A stretch of 64,000 nt of DNA, taken from Bacillota bacterium (lineage in GTDB: Bacteria; Bacillota; Clostridia; Saccharofermentanales; DTU023). The stretch covers positions 76,690-140,689 of the forward strand of contig JAEWER010000037.1 in NCBI GenBank assembly GCA_023389255.1. Direction: 5' to 3'. The notes beneath the pieces are model-generated. The model made no database searches, was not told the origin of the DNA, and saw only the letters and a list, made by a program, of their open reading frames with translations. A program made the position numbers and the translations under genes. Of the stretch, positions 44,169-52,961 are shown piece by piece; the first letter of the stretch is position 1, and each line of letters opens with the position of its first letter.

Positions 44169-45764
44169 ATGTTTTACTTAGTTCGCGGTATCAAACTAGC
44201 TGTAGATGATGAGCAAAAAGTAGCTGAAGACAAACTAGCCAAAAAACTTGGCTTAGCTACTTCAGATTTTACTGCCAGTTTGTATCGTGAATCTATAGAT
44301 GCTCGCAAAGGCATTTGGCGCGTACAACAATGGTTAGTAAAAACTACTAAGCCACTGAAGCGCAAATATTTGCAAGGTGATGTTTCCACTTACCAAAAGC
44401 CTGAATTAAAAGTTTTCCTAGGAAGCCAAAAGCTACGGTATAAACCAGTAATTATTGGTGCTGGTCCTTGTGGTCTATTTGCCGCCTTATTGCTCGCCAA
44501 ACATGGCTATCAACCGATTGTGATTGAACGAGGGGCAGACGTAACTGAACGCAAACGTATCGTTGATCATTTTTGGCAAACAGGTCAGTTGAACACGGAG
44601 TGTAATGTGCAGTTTGGTGAGGGTGGTGCTGGTACTTTTTCGGATGGTAAATTGACTAGCAGATCAAAGGATCCGAGAAGTCATACAGTTTTAGAAACTT
44701 TAGTGCAATATGGTGCGCCCAAAGAGATCCTCTACCTACAGTATCCGCACGTCGGCACAGATAAATTGCAAACTTTACTTTTACGCTTGCGAGAAGATTT
44801 GATCGCTCAAGGTACCACCTTTAAGTTCAACTGCAAATTGGAAAATTTACGCTACGATGCCAACGAAAAACTATATCACTTAGAACTAAGTGATGGCGAT
44901 CTAAAAGCTGAAGCAGTTGTACTCGCTTTAGGGCATTCCGCACGTGATACCTTCCGAATGCTGTACCAAACGGGATTAGCGTTAGAGTCCAAAGCTTTTG
45001 CTATGGGTTTTAGAATCGAACATAAACAAACGTTAATTGAGTATTGTCAGTATGGTGATAAAGCGGGGCATACACTACTCCCTAGAGCTTCCTACCATCT
45101 CAAAGCTCAGATACCTAAACTAAATAGCAAATTAGGTGTGTATAGCTTTTGTATGTGCCCTGGCGGTTTTGTAGTCAACGCTTCATCACAAACCGAAAGA
45201 TTAACTGTCAACGGCATGAGTTATTACGCCAGAGCTGGTCAGAACGCAAACTCAGCTATTTTGTGTTCAGTCAATGACAGCATCTACGGCAAGGGTGTTT
45301 TTAACGGTATGGAATTTCAGGAAGAATTGGAACATCAAGCCTACTTGCTCGGTGCTCAAAGCAAAACTTATACTGCTCCAGTTCAGCTAGTTAGTGATTT
45401 CTTAAAAGAAAAACCATCTAGCCAGTTAGGCGCAATAACTCCCACTGTTAAACCAGGATATGTATTAACCGATCTGTCTGAGTTGTACCCAGAGCCTATT
45501 AGTAGTGCCATAGGTGATGCCTTAAGTATTTGGGAAAAGAAAATGCCTGGCTTTGCCTCTCGAGGTGCAATTCTCACGGGTATAGAGGCAAGATCAAGCT
45601 CCCCCGTGCGCATGTGTCGTTTAAGTTCTGGCGAAAGTATTAGTTTACCTGGCATTTATCCTGCAGGTGAGGGTGCCGGTTATGCTGGCGGTATTGTGTC
45701 AGCAGCTATCGATGGACTCAAAGTCGCAGAAACTATTATTTCTCGTTATCAGCCTTGGCTATAG
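44169..45764 (+). CDS. FAD-dependent dehydrogenase of the COG2509 type
   Basis: An uncharacterised flavoprotein of 531 residues. An N-terminal domain of about 90 residues (MFYLVRGIKLAVDDE) leads to the FAD-binding Rossmann motif VIIGAGPCGLFAALLLAKHG near 96 and an ERGADVTERK stretch. FGEGGAGTFSDGKLTSRSKD near 155 and the end motif GIYPAGEGAGYAGGIVSAAIDG near 495 are typical of the COG2509 group, in which the reaction is unknown. It follows prfC by two bases and runs 29 bases into the converging ThrE-type gene at its 3' end. Confidence 0.9.
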   Translation: MFYLVRGIKLAVDDEQKVAEDKLAKKLGLATSDFTASLYRESIDARKGIWRVQQWLVKTTKPLKRKYLQGDVSTYQKPELKVFLGSQKLRYKPVIIGAGPCGLFAALLLAKHGYQPIVIERGADVTERKRIVDHFWQTGQLNTECNVQFGEGGAGTFSDGKLTSRSKDPRSHTVLETLVQYGAPKEILYLQYPHVGTDKLQTLLLRLREDLIAQGTTFKFNCKLENLRYDANEKLYHLELSDGDLKAEAVVLALGHSARDTFRMLYQTGLALESKAFAMGFRIEHKQTLIEYCQYGDKAGHTLLPRASYHLKAQIPKLNSKLGVYSFCMCPGGFVVNASSQTERLTVNGMSYYARAGQNANSAILCSVNDSIYGKGVFNGMEFQEELEHQAYLLGAQSKTYTAPVQLVSDFLKEKPSSQLGAITPTVKPGYVLTDLSELYPEPISSAIGDALSIWEKKMPGFASRGAILTGIEARSSSPVRMCRLSSGESISLPGIYPAGEGAGYAGGIVSAAIDGLKVAETIISRYQPWL

Positions 45765-46227
45765 CTTCTCTCTTCGCCTGTCTTTCTTTTTTCATGTTGT
45801 AGTACGAGCGTGTTAAAAAGTCTGCCGTAAAAATTGATAGCGCAATCATGCCTGCTGTCATCAGCGTTAGGCGCATATTGTAGGCGAAGAGATGCCCATT
45901 ATCACGCAACAGATAGTAGACAGCACGAAAGAGAGAGATACCAGGAACTAAACAAAACATGGATGGTAACAAAGTTACCGTAACTGGCATCTTAAGTTTA
46001 CGTGCCATTACTTGCGAACACATGGCAATGAACAAGGCTGCCGTATAGATGGCTAACCCCTCCTGCCCGTGTTCATGAAAAAACAAATAAATTATCCATG
46101 ACACGAAACCGATTAACCCACAGATATGTCTCTGCTTTTTGGGCGCATCAAAAATCATGGCCGCTGTAAAGACACCTAGATACGCACCTACTAATTGGAT
46201 AGTGTAGGGTATCAACTTATCCATCAT
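45736..46227 (-). CDS. Threonine/serine exporter-like protein, YjjB-type half
   Basis: A 163-residue membrane protein with about four to five helices and a charged C-terminus (MKKERQAKREAIAKADNEK). It belongs to the ThrE_2/DUF3815 family, the short half of split ThrE-type exporters; in E. coli the YjjB-YjjP pair exports succinate, and in Corynebacterium the fused ThrE exports threonine. The substrate here is not known. The ATG overlaps the stop of the YjjP-type gene (ATGA), so the two halves are coupled. Its 3' end overlaps the converging flavoprotein gene by 29 bases. Confidence 0.88.
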   Translation of the reverse strand: MMDKLIPYTIQLVGAYLGVFTAAMIFDAPKKQRHICGLIGFVSWIIYLFFHEHGQEGLAIYTAALFIAMCSQVMARKLKMPVTVTLLPSMFCLVPGISLFRAVYYLLRDNGHLFAYNMRLTLMTAGMIALSIFTADFLTRSYYNMKKERQAKREAIAKADNEK

Positions 46228-47051
46228 AAATAGGCTCCAAATAAAATGATGGCAAGACCAACCCCTAGAGCCAAGGCTAGCGCAATTAGAATAGCTTCCA
46301 AACCACGAGCAGCAGCTGAAATATAGTCGCCCGCAATAACGTCACGGATAGCATTTGTAAAGCTGGTTCCAGGTAAAAGAGGCATCAGCGCTCCTGCAAC
46401 TAAGGCATCTAGAGCTGCCCCCGTGATGAAATAGCGCTGCGTTATAACCGCTACACTGGCTGTCATAAAAGCAGATAAAAAGTTAGCTACAAAACCTTCT
46501 ATGCGGATGTAGCGCACTAGAATATTTACCAAAATGATACCGACGGCTATCGGCAAGGAGCCTATAGCGTCGATCAAACGACCACTGAGCAAGGCAACAA
46601 AGGAGCTGATCATTACCAAAATGGCAAGATTTTTTTGCCACGGCGCATAGGCTGGCTTAGACAACTGATTCATCTTGGCAGCTGCTTGCTTAAAAGTGAG
46701 TTTATGCTCTGCTAGATCACGGGACAATTGGTTGACTTCTGCAATACGCAATAGGTTTAAGCTACGTTCGCTCACCCTACAGACACGGGTAAAAGGTTGC
46801 CCATTATCGGGAGAAATCAAGGTAGCAATTAGACTGGTGCCCATCGCATTGGCATCGTATTCATCGGATCCAGATAAACTCAAGATACGCATTGTCGTAT
46901 TTTCAACGCGAAAAGTTTCGGCACCAGAACTGAGTAAAATAACTCCTGCTTGCATAGCCACAGACATCACAGCTTGCGGTGTGATCTCGTCATCAGTTGG
47001 CAATTCTTGCACATTTAATTGTTCAACTGTCGCCTGTTTTCTCAGTAGCAT
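46224..47051 (-). CDS. Threonine/serine exporter-like protein, YjjP-type half
   Basis: The long half of a split ThrE-type exporter (DUF1212), 275 residues. The N-terminal soluble part contains the family stretch GVILLSSGAETFRVENTTMRI near 34, then five or so helices (about 140-275). In known ThrE the N-terminal domain is hydrolase-like. It is co-transcribed with the YjjB-type half downstream and starts five bases after the threonine-synthase-like gene. That position suggests amino-acid, perhaps threonine or serine, efflux. Confidence 0.9.
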   Translation of the reverse strand: MLLRKQATVEQLNVQELPTDDEITPQAVMSVAMQAGVILLSSGAETFRVENTTMRILSLSGSDEYDANAMGTSLIATLISPDNGQPFTRVCRVSERSLNLLRIAEVNQLSRDLAEHKLTFKQAAAKMNQLSKPAYAPWQKNLAILVMISSFVALLSGRLIDAIGSLPIAVGIILVNILVRYIRIEGFVANFLSAFMTASVAVITQRYFITGAALDALVAGALMPLLPGTSFTNAIRDVIAGDYISAAARGLEAILIALALALGVGLAIILFGAYL

Positions 47052-47056
47052 CTTTA

Positions 47057-48838
47057 CTAATTACCTTTGCTTGTGAGTAGTTCCTTGATGGTAGCAACTA
47101 ACTCATCAACATATATTTCGGATACGCTCGGCGCTACACTACCCGAATAAGCCGCTCTCGGAATTGGTACAGAGGTTTCTAGCGCTAAGCGATTAAGAAT
47201 TTCGTTGTAAGTCTTATATTTGAGTTCTTTGGCGGAAAAAAGTGTACGCGCAAGCATCTTTGCTGATAACAACGCATTTTCCGTAACCACGTAGAGTATG
47301 GGTGATTTTTGATGATTGAAATAACGATTAGTGACAGCCAATAAAACGCCTGTTACTGGATCAAACAAGTAATCACTCATATCGTAGTATTCACGCAAGA
47401 CATCGGATACTTCTTTGGTATCAATGAAATTGCTGAAGATGTAGGGATAAATTCCTTTGCGTTTTTTGCTTCCTACCTGCAGGCGTACCTGCCCTTTTAG
47501 TTTCATCTTTTCAATGACTTGAGCGATCACTTCGCTGTTGCCATCGCTGATCATGTAGATTAAACGCCACAAATTAGGTGAATATACATGATCCAGACTG
47601 GGAGTATTAGTACGAACAAAGCGTCGATTGATATTGTAGACTCCAGTAGTTAAAAATTCTGAGGCTAGCCTATTGCGATCTGTGGCAACGATCGTATTCT
47701 CAATTGCAAGTCCCATTTTAGTCGCTAACATGCTAGCTACTGTCCAGTCAAAATCTGGAGCTGGCACAGCGAGTCGCATCTCTTTTACGGATGGGAAGTG
47801 CGGATTTTTCCGCAAATCGATGTACGCAGAGATCAGAATAATCACTTCCGCTAAAACAGCGCTAAAAGTGTGCTGATCAACACAAGATAAATTAATTTGT
47901 TGTTCTGCTAATTCTTGGCGTAAACCTAAGTTAGACAGCAATGTGTACACTGCTTGTTCTGTTTGCTGAGGCTTGCCTTTGAGCAAAAACAAGGGCAAAT
48001 CACGGTGGGCGACTTGAGATAGACAAGAAGCTAAATCGGTGTCGCTCAAATCATCTGCAGTCGTGTAAAGGCGCTCACCAGTGTTATCTCTAACTCCCTC
48101 TAACAATTCTTCGCTACGCTTTTGATTTTCACTGTTATATTTACCGCCGAATTTTGCTTGCTCACGTGAAATTTCTTCCATAAAGTCTGCATCTAACAGA
48201 CCTGTTGCAACTCCTCTTTTTTCTTTGGTAGGCTGCATTAAGGTCAGAGGATCTGCGACTGTGTATTCTGCACACGAAAGTGGGCGTTGCCACAACGATT
48301 TGAGCTCCTTGAAAGCAAACTGATCGCCAGAATTTTGATCAGCTAAAAAGATAGGATGCCAGAGCTCGTCCACATTCGCTTGTACTGCCATGGCTTTCAT
48401 ATTGGCAATGTTGGGGCCACACAGTACATAACCGCCCTGCTCACCTGCTAAATGTCGCAAGCAACTCATCTGAAAACCAACTATGAAATCGTGGTAAGTA
48501 CCAGTAGGTCCACGATCTAAGAAAGTGAAAAACTCACGGTTTTGATAGTCGTTAAGCCCGTGTGTAACCGTATTTTGACGCTCATAGAAATAATGATTAT
48601 CAAAGGCATCGGCACATATTTTAGCAATGATGTGCTCACTCAACTCAGGTGCAAACAGCTTTACTACCTGAGTTGCTCTTTCCGTAAAGCTTAAATTTTG
48701 CCAGCGCTCCACAAAATCATCTGGCAATCTAGGAATATGTGTCGGCCAAAAACTGCCTCCGGTGGGTGGTACACCTAACATTACCGTTTCGGCAAAGGTA
48801 TACTGCACCGTCGGATCTTGAATATTGATGTAGTGCAT
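47057..48838 (-). CDS. Threonine-synthase-like protein without the PLP lysine
   Basis: A 593-residue homologue of threonine synthase over its full length. The N-terminus keeps the family pattern (QYTFAETVMLGVPPTGGSFWP; family: FSEAVLQGLAPDGGLFVP) and the end keeps SDYLFDPVTGVLLAV (family: GYLLDPHTAVGLA). The catalytic motifs are lost: the lysine motif GPTxAFKD reads GPTGTYHD (His116 for Lys, checked at codon 48491-48493, read CAC). The SGDTG loop reads CGPNIAN. The phosphate loop PTGNFGN reads PAPDFDW (359-365). An insert of about 70 residues (about 185-275) is also present. It probably cannot bind PLP in the usual way. It sits directly before the two ThrE-type exporter genes. The ATG at 48838 has AAGGAG five bases before it; GTG at 48844 is also in frame. 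Confidence 0.85.
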   Translation of the reverse strand: MHYINIQDPTVQYTFAETVMLGVPPTGGSFWPTHIPRLPDDFVERWQNLSFTERATQVVKLFAPELSEHIIAKICADAFDNHYFYERQNTVTHGLNDYQNREFFTFLDRGPTGTYHDFIVGFQMSCLRHLAGEQGGYVLCGPNIANMKAMAVQANVDELWHPIFLADQNSGDQFAFKELKSLWQRPLSCAEYTVADPLTLMQPTKEKRGVATGLLDADFMEEISREQAKFGGKYNSENQKRSEELLEGVRDNTGERLYTTADDLSDTDLASCLSQVAHRDLPLFLLKGKPQQTEQAVYTLLSNLGLRQELAEQQINLSCVDQHTFSAVLAEVIILISAYIDLRKNPHFPSVKEMRLAVPAPDFDWTVASMLATKMGLAIENTIVATDRNRLASEFLTTGVYNINRRFVRTNTPSLDHVYSPNLWRLIYMISDGNSEVIAQVIEKMKLKGQVRLQVGSKKRKGIYPYIFSNFIDTKEVSDVLREYYDMSDYLFDPVTGVLLAVTNRYFNHQKSPILYVVTENALLSAKMLARTLFSAKELKYKTYNEILNRLALETSVPIPRAAYSGSVAPSVSEIYVDELVATIKELLTSKGN

Positions 48839-48885
48839 GCACACTCCTTAATTCTTATTACTAAATAACAAATTGCTCTCTATCT

Positions 48886-49773
48886 CTAATGCTTTGTTGT
48901 TGCTGCTGATACTTGTGTCGATGGTGAACTTGTTGCTACTGCTTCGCTGACCTTAGTGGTATGTGTAGCGTCTTCTTTTCCTGTTATGGCATTCCCACTA
49001 AATTTTTGTCCGTAGGCTTGATAGATATTCTGTACTGCAGGATCAGCACTATTTTGCAGTTGCTCTTCCAGCCAGGATACGCGCTGCAGATATTCTTGAT
49101 AATCTCGATCCCGTTGCATAATACTGGGTCTAACAATGGCGTAGAACAGCAAGAAGAGTACAGCCACCACCAAGACACCAATCACGGTAAATTTTCGGTT
49201 CAATTCTTTTTCGCGTACTCTTTCTTCACCTGCTAAGCGTAATTGATCCCCTAGACGTCTGCTTCTTCTCTCTGCTTCTTCTCGCTCTTGCTTAGTCGCT
49301 AAACGCAAGCTAGTTTTTCGTGGCTTATAGGTAGATGCTTTTTCGAGTAATTGACCCAAAGCAATATTGCGATTAACTCTTTGTAGTTGCTTAGTCTTAA
49401 TTTGCTTGCGCATCAACTGACGACGCTTTTGGTTTAAGACTTGCTCAACTGCCAACGCTTGCTGTTCAACTTGCAAGCGACGCTCTTCGCTCAAGTTCAT
49501 CAGCTTTAATTTCTGCAATTGTTGCGAAGCTAAAAGCCAGTCTTGACGGCTAGCCAGTAGTACTGCATACAGATGATTGGCTTCAATAAATTGGGGGAAT
49601 TGACTGCTGAGTTGCTTTAATTCTGATTCTGGCAAAATACCTTTCAACCTAAATTGGCGCAAAAATTTGTTGTATTGCAAAATAGCCCGTTCCACTTTTT
49701 TGGCAGGTGCGAACAAGTAGGCATCAGTCGCTTCTAATGGTTGAAATAACTCTAGTTGTTTTTGCCAGTTCAC
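48886..49773 (-). CDS. Coiled-coil single-pass membrane protein of unknown function
   Basis: A 295-residue protein that I do not recognise. Residues 1-195 are helical, basic and rich in Leu, Gln, Lys and Arg (coiled-coil-like, possibly TPR-like), without a signal peptide, so probably cytosolic. A transmembrane helix lies around 203-222 (VIGVLVVAVLFLLFYAIV). The remaining ~70 residues would be outside, with a Ser/Thr/Val-rich end. The start is GTG, with GAGAGG before it, two bases after the folC stop. It precedes the threonine-synthase-like gene by 47 bases. No function is assigned. Confidence 0.75.
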   Translation of the reverse strand: MNWQKQLELFQPLEATDAYLFAPAKKVERAILQYNKFLRQFRLKGILPESELKQLSSQFPQFIEANHLYAVLLASRQDWLLASQQLQKLKLMNLSEERRLQVEQQALAVEQVLNQKRRQLMRKQIKTKQLQRVNRNIALGQLLEKASTYKPRKTSLRLATKQEREEAERRSRRLGDQLRLAGEERVREKELNRKFTVIGVLVVAVLFLLFYAIVRPSIMQRDRDYQEYLQRVSWLEEQLQNSADPAVQNIYQAYGQKFSGNAITGKEDATHTTKVSEAVATSSPSTQVSAATTKH

Positions 49774-49775
49774 TT

Positions 49776-51170
49776 TTAACCTCTCAATTTGGAAATAAAA
49801 GGTCGCACCGCACCAACTAAGTATAGTGATCCTGCAACCACTACCGCTCTTTGCGCCTTTTCAGCTTGTATATCAAGCGCTAATTGCACAGCTGCTACTG
49901 CATCTGTCTGTTTATTATAATGGCATTTTTGTCCTTTTTTAGACACCATCTTTTGCTCACATAATTGCAAGAGTTTCGTTGCCTCCATGCTACGAGCAAT
50001 AGGTGGTTCTGTGACTACTAGTTCGGCTATTTTATAGGATCCATGCAAGAGCACATCTAGCATCTGCTCTACTTGTTTATCTTGAAGAATACCTAACACT
50101 AAGATAATTTCCTGCTCAGCATAGCGCTCGTTTAAGTAATTACGTAAAACCTGACACCCTTGTAGGTTATGAGCACCATCTAACAAGATATCTGGTTCTT
50201 TGGCTATCAGCTCTAATCTGCCAGCCCACGTTGTCGCTTCAACACCATCTTTGAGTTGATCAATATCGATTAGCTTTAAACTCTGCAAAGCTGTAATCGC
50301 TAAAGAGGCGTTGAGCAGTTGATGTTTTCCCTCAAGCTTTAGTGTAAATTGTTCGCCCAAAAGCCGAAAACTCTGTCCATCAGGTAAAAGCGTGCGCTCC
50401 GTAATATCTGTATAACCCACTTCTGTGAGCGGTGCCTTTAATTCGCTAGCACGTTTGCTGATGACTTTTCGCGCTTCTGCAGCCTCTTGCTCATTGTGCT
50501 CACAATCGGCTATACGTGTTAAAAATACAGGAACTTCTCGCTTGATAATACCTGCCTTTTCGAAAGCAATCTCCGCCAGACTATTGCCCAGTCGCTCCAT
50601 GTGATCGTAACCCAAAGCTGTGATGAGACAAGCAAGCGGTTTAGTCACCACATTGGTTGAATCTAACCTACCACCAAGACCTGTTTCTAACACTAGATAA
50701 TCACAGTTAGCGTCGGCAAAATATACGAATGCTACAGCCGTCAGCAATTCAAATTCTGTGGCTGCGTCTCCCGTTTTTTCATACAAGCGTTTAGCTTCTT
50801 GTACAACTTTAGACAAGATACTTCTAAATTTCTCATCACTGATTTCGGCACTGCTAGGATTGGCTTTGAATTCTTTCAATCCTTGTTTACCTGTGATAAT
50901 GCGTATGCGCTCATGAAATCGCTCTAAATAAGGGGAAGTAAACCACCCAACTTTATAATCAGCGCTAGCTAGCACATGCGTACAAATACTACTGGTAGAA
51001 CCTTTACCGTTAGTACCTGCAATATGAATCGTCGGAATCTGTTGTTCTGGATTACCTAATGCAGCTAACAGCGCACTGATACGTTCTAAACCTGGTTTAA
51101 TACCTAGGCTCTGCGCCTGGTTTAGGTAGTCCATTGCTTCTTGAAAATCGCCTAATAGATGCTTACTCAT
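49776..51170 (-). CDS. folC: Folylpolyglutamate / dihydrofolate synthase
   Basis: Mur-ligase-like enzyme that adds glutamate to folates (and may make dihydrofolate). In 464 residues: the ATP loop IHIAGTNGKGSTSSI near 45, FTSPYLERFHERI near 75, ETGLGGRLDSTN near 150, YDHMERLG near 175, and DGAHNLQG near 330. The ATG at 51170 overlaps the end of gtrA by 8 bases; the earlier in-frame TTG at 51188 is rejected as it precedes the AAGAG site. The GTG of the coiled-coil protein gene follows two bases after its stop. Confidence 0.95.
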   Translation of the reverse strand: MSKHLLGDFQEAMDYLNQAQSLGIKPGLERISALLAALGNPEQQIPTIHIAGTNGKGSTSSICTHVLASADYKVGWFTSPYLERFHERIRIITGKQGLKEFKANPSSAEISDEKFRSILSKVVQEAKRLYEKTGDAATEFELLTAVAFVYFADANCDYLVLETGLGGRLDSTNVVTKPLACLITALGYDHMERLGNSLAEIAFEKAGIIKREVPVFLTRIADCEHNEQEAAEARKVISKRASELKAPLTEVGYTDITERTLLPDGQSFRLLGEQFTLKLEGKHQLLNASLAITALQSLKLIDIDQLKDGVEATTWAGRLELIAKEPDILLDGAHNLQGCQVLRNYLNERYAEQEIILVLGILQDKQVEQMLDVLLHGSYKIAELVVTEPPIARSMEATKLLQLCEQKMVSKKGQKCHYNKQTDAVAAVQLALDIQAEKAQRAVVVAGSLYLVGAVRPFISKLRG

Positions 51171-51612
51171 AATCACTCTTAAATACAAATAATTTGCCGA
51201 CTAAGTAGTTACCAGCAACCACTAAAAACTGTACTAGAATTTTGCTCCAATATAGCTTGATACCCAAAAATGTACTCACTGGATCAAAAGCTAAAATTTC
51301 GATCAAAAGATACATGCCTCCCTGTTCGAAAATCAAGGAAATCAGCCCTCTGCTGATGAAGAATGAACATATTTCGGGTAAAACAGCCTGCTTGGAGCGA
51401 AAAACATAGCGTCTGTTAACCGCATAAGCAAAAATAATCGAGATAATAATTGCAATCGCATTCAGCCAAAACCAGTAACGGTGACCAAATTGAGCGATCA
51501 ACAAGTTATAACAGACAAAATTAACCAGTGTGGTCAGTACCCCACAGATTAAGTACACAATAATTTCTCGCCAGTTTAACCAGCTCTTAGTTTGCTGAAT
51601 TTGTTCGCACAT
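51163..51612 (-). CDS. GtrA family membrane protein
   Basis: A 149-residue protein with four predicted helices (about 14-34, 44-64, 83-103, 112-137), the GtrA pattern: VYLICGVLTTLVNFVCYNLL at the start and NRRYVFRSK near 68. GtrA proteins are thought to flip or assist transfer of lipid-linked sugars, usually next to a GtrB-type glycosyltransferase; the only such enzyme here is 50 kb away (916-1983). The gene overlaps folC by 8 bases and follows the glucosaminidase gene by 17 bases. No clear Shine-Dalgarno site. Confidence 0.9.
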   Translation of the reverse strand: MCEQIQQTKSWLNWREIIVYLICGVLTTLVNFVCYNLLIAQFGHRYWFWLNAIAIIISIIFAYAVNRRYVFRSKQAVLPEICSFFISRGLISLIFEQGGMYLLIEILAFDPVSTFLGIKLYWSKILVQFLVVAGNYLVGKLFVFKSDYE

Positions 51613-51629
51613 ATCTTGCCATTATAATA

Positions 51630-52958
51630 CTAGCGATACAGCGGTATATAAAAATCATGCGGATAAGCGATCAAGCCTTCGCTCAAATAATGTTCATATG
51701 TATGAGTTGCTTCGTTTTCCGGTCCTAAAATATTTGCCATGTACTGATGATGCATCTTGCCCAAACCAGCATTGAGATCAAACTTTTGGTAGAAAAGAGT
51801 ATTTTGACCACTGGCGATATATTCTTCACTAATAAACTTTGCACCACCAACAATGGACTTTTCAGGATCAGTCCACGGTAATTGATAGAGTTTATTCTTC
51901 ACTTGATCACTATAACCTTTAGCAGCAAAGCGCAAACCATTCAGCACAGGATCTTCACCAGCTGTCGCACCGATGTTATAGAAATTGTAGTAACCAGGTT
52001 GCTCTGCTACCGTGCCTGAAACTGATGGACTACTCTCAATTCCAACTTCTTGCAAAATACGGGATACAAGATATAACGGACTGACGTTTGCCTCCTTGGC
52101 TGCGCGCCAAATAATATCTGTATAACTGGCAGTTAGTGAGCGCTTCGCACCAGTCGCATCTGTGTAAACAACTGGCTCATCTCCAGCCATGAATGTTTTA
52201 GCTAAAACAGCTCTTAGCTGTTCTTTGCTGATATTTGAACCCTGAAAATCTAGGGCTTCATATTGCCAGATATGTTTTAAGTTAAGAAAATTAGTTGCTG
52301 TTAATTGTCTGCGCAAAGCTGTCTTTGACGGTGCTACCCAACCTGGCTCATATTGCACATAGTAGCCATCTGCAGTTAGGTCTGCCGTTGCTTCAGATAT
52401 ATCTTCTTCATCTGAATTAAGTGGAATTAAATTTTTGCCTGTGCCGGGTTGATATTGTTCCGCTACAACTTCTTCTAAGGTAAAAGGATGTTTGATTCCC
52501 TTGAATTGCCAATACGGGAAAAGGCGATGCAATAGTAACAAGTGTTTTCTTTGTTCAGTGTTAAATCCCTGCGCTTCCCAAATACGCATTTGCAAACGTT
52601 CAGCCATGGTAACTGGTAACAATTCAGTGTAATCAGGCACTTTACCTAAGTAGCTTAGGTGCACATAGCCCTCAGTTGCTTCGTTTGCTACTTGTATTTT
52701 GACCTTCGCCCAACTAGTCTGTCCAAAAACTTCTTGTCCCTCCACTATATCTTCTACTTGAACTTTTTGACCTTCTGGCAATTGCAACAAAACATCGCTT
52801 TCAACTGATGCCTCACTGCGCATGTTAATCATTCCTGCACCATTGATCTCGCTCAAAAATGGGAAATCAATTTTATTCTTAGAATTAAATAAGGGATACA
52901 GACAGAAAATTAGTAAGCCTAAGCAAATGACCATTAAAAAACAAATTACTTTTTTCAT
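51630..52958 (-). CDS. SH3-domain N-acetylglucosaminidase-like wall hydrolase
   Basis: A 442-residue exported protein with an N-terminal anchor or signal (about 4-22), one SH3b domain (about 38-107; GMINMRSEASVESDVLLQLPEG) and a C-terminal region like the LytD/AtlA-type endo-beta-N-acetylglucosaminidase (about 255-442): NVSPLYLVSRILQEVG with a conserved Glu in the ...QEVG motif, then GYYNFYNIGATAG and WTDPEKSIVGGAKFI. It likely cleaves the glycan strands of peptidoglycan. It follows the YfbR-type gene by three bases and precedes gtrA by 17. Confidence 0.88.
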   Translation of the reverse strand: MKKVICFLMVICLGLLIFCLYPLFNSKNKIDFPFLSEINGAGMINMRSEASVESDVLLQLPEGQKVQVEDIVEGQEVFGQTSWAKVKIQVANEATEGYVHLSYLGKVPDYTELLPVTMAERLQMRIWEAQGFNTEQRKHLLLLHRLFPYWQFKGIKHPFTLEEVVAEQYQPGTGKNLIPLNSDEEDISEATADLTADGYYVQYEPGWVAPSKTALRRQLTATNFLNLKHIWQYEALDFQGSNISKEQLRAVLAKTFMAGDEPVVYTDATGAKRSLTASYTDIIWRAAKEANVSPLYLVSRILQEVGIESSPSVSGTVAEQPGYYNFYNIGATAGEDPVLNGLRFAAKGYSDQVKNKLYQLPWTDPEKSIVGGAKFISEEYIASGQNTLFYQKFDLNAGLGKMHHQYMANILGPENEATHTYEHYLSEGLIAYPHDFYIPLYR

Positions 52959-52961
52959 AGT

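Noticed and set aside
51600..51630. TATAAT just upstream of gtrA as a leaderless promoter
   Set aside because: No -35 at a fitting distance, and the gene is within a tightly packed operon, so it is probably chance.
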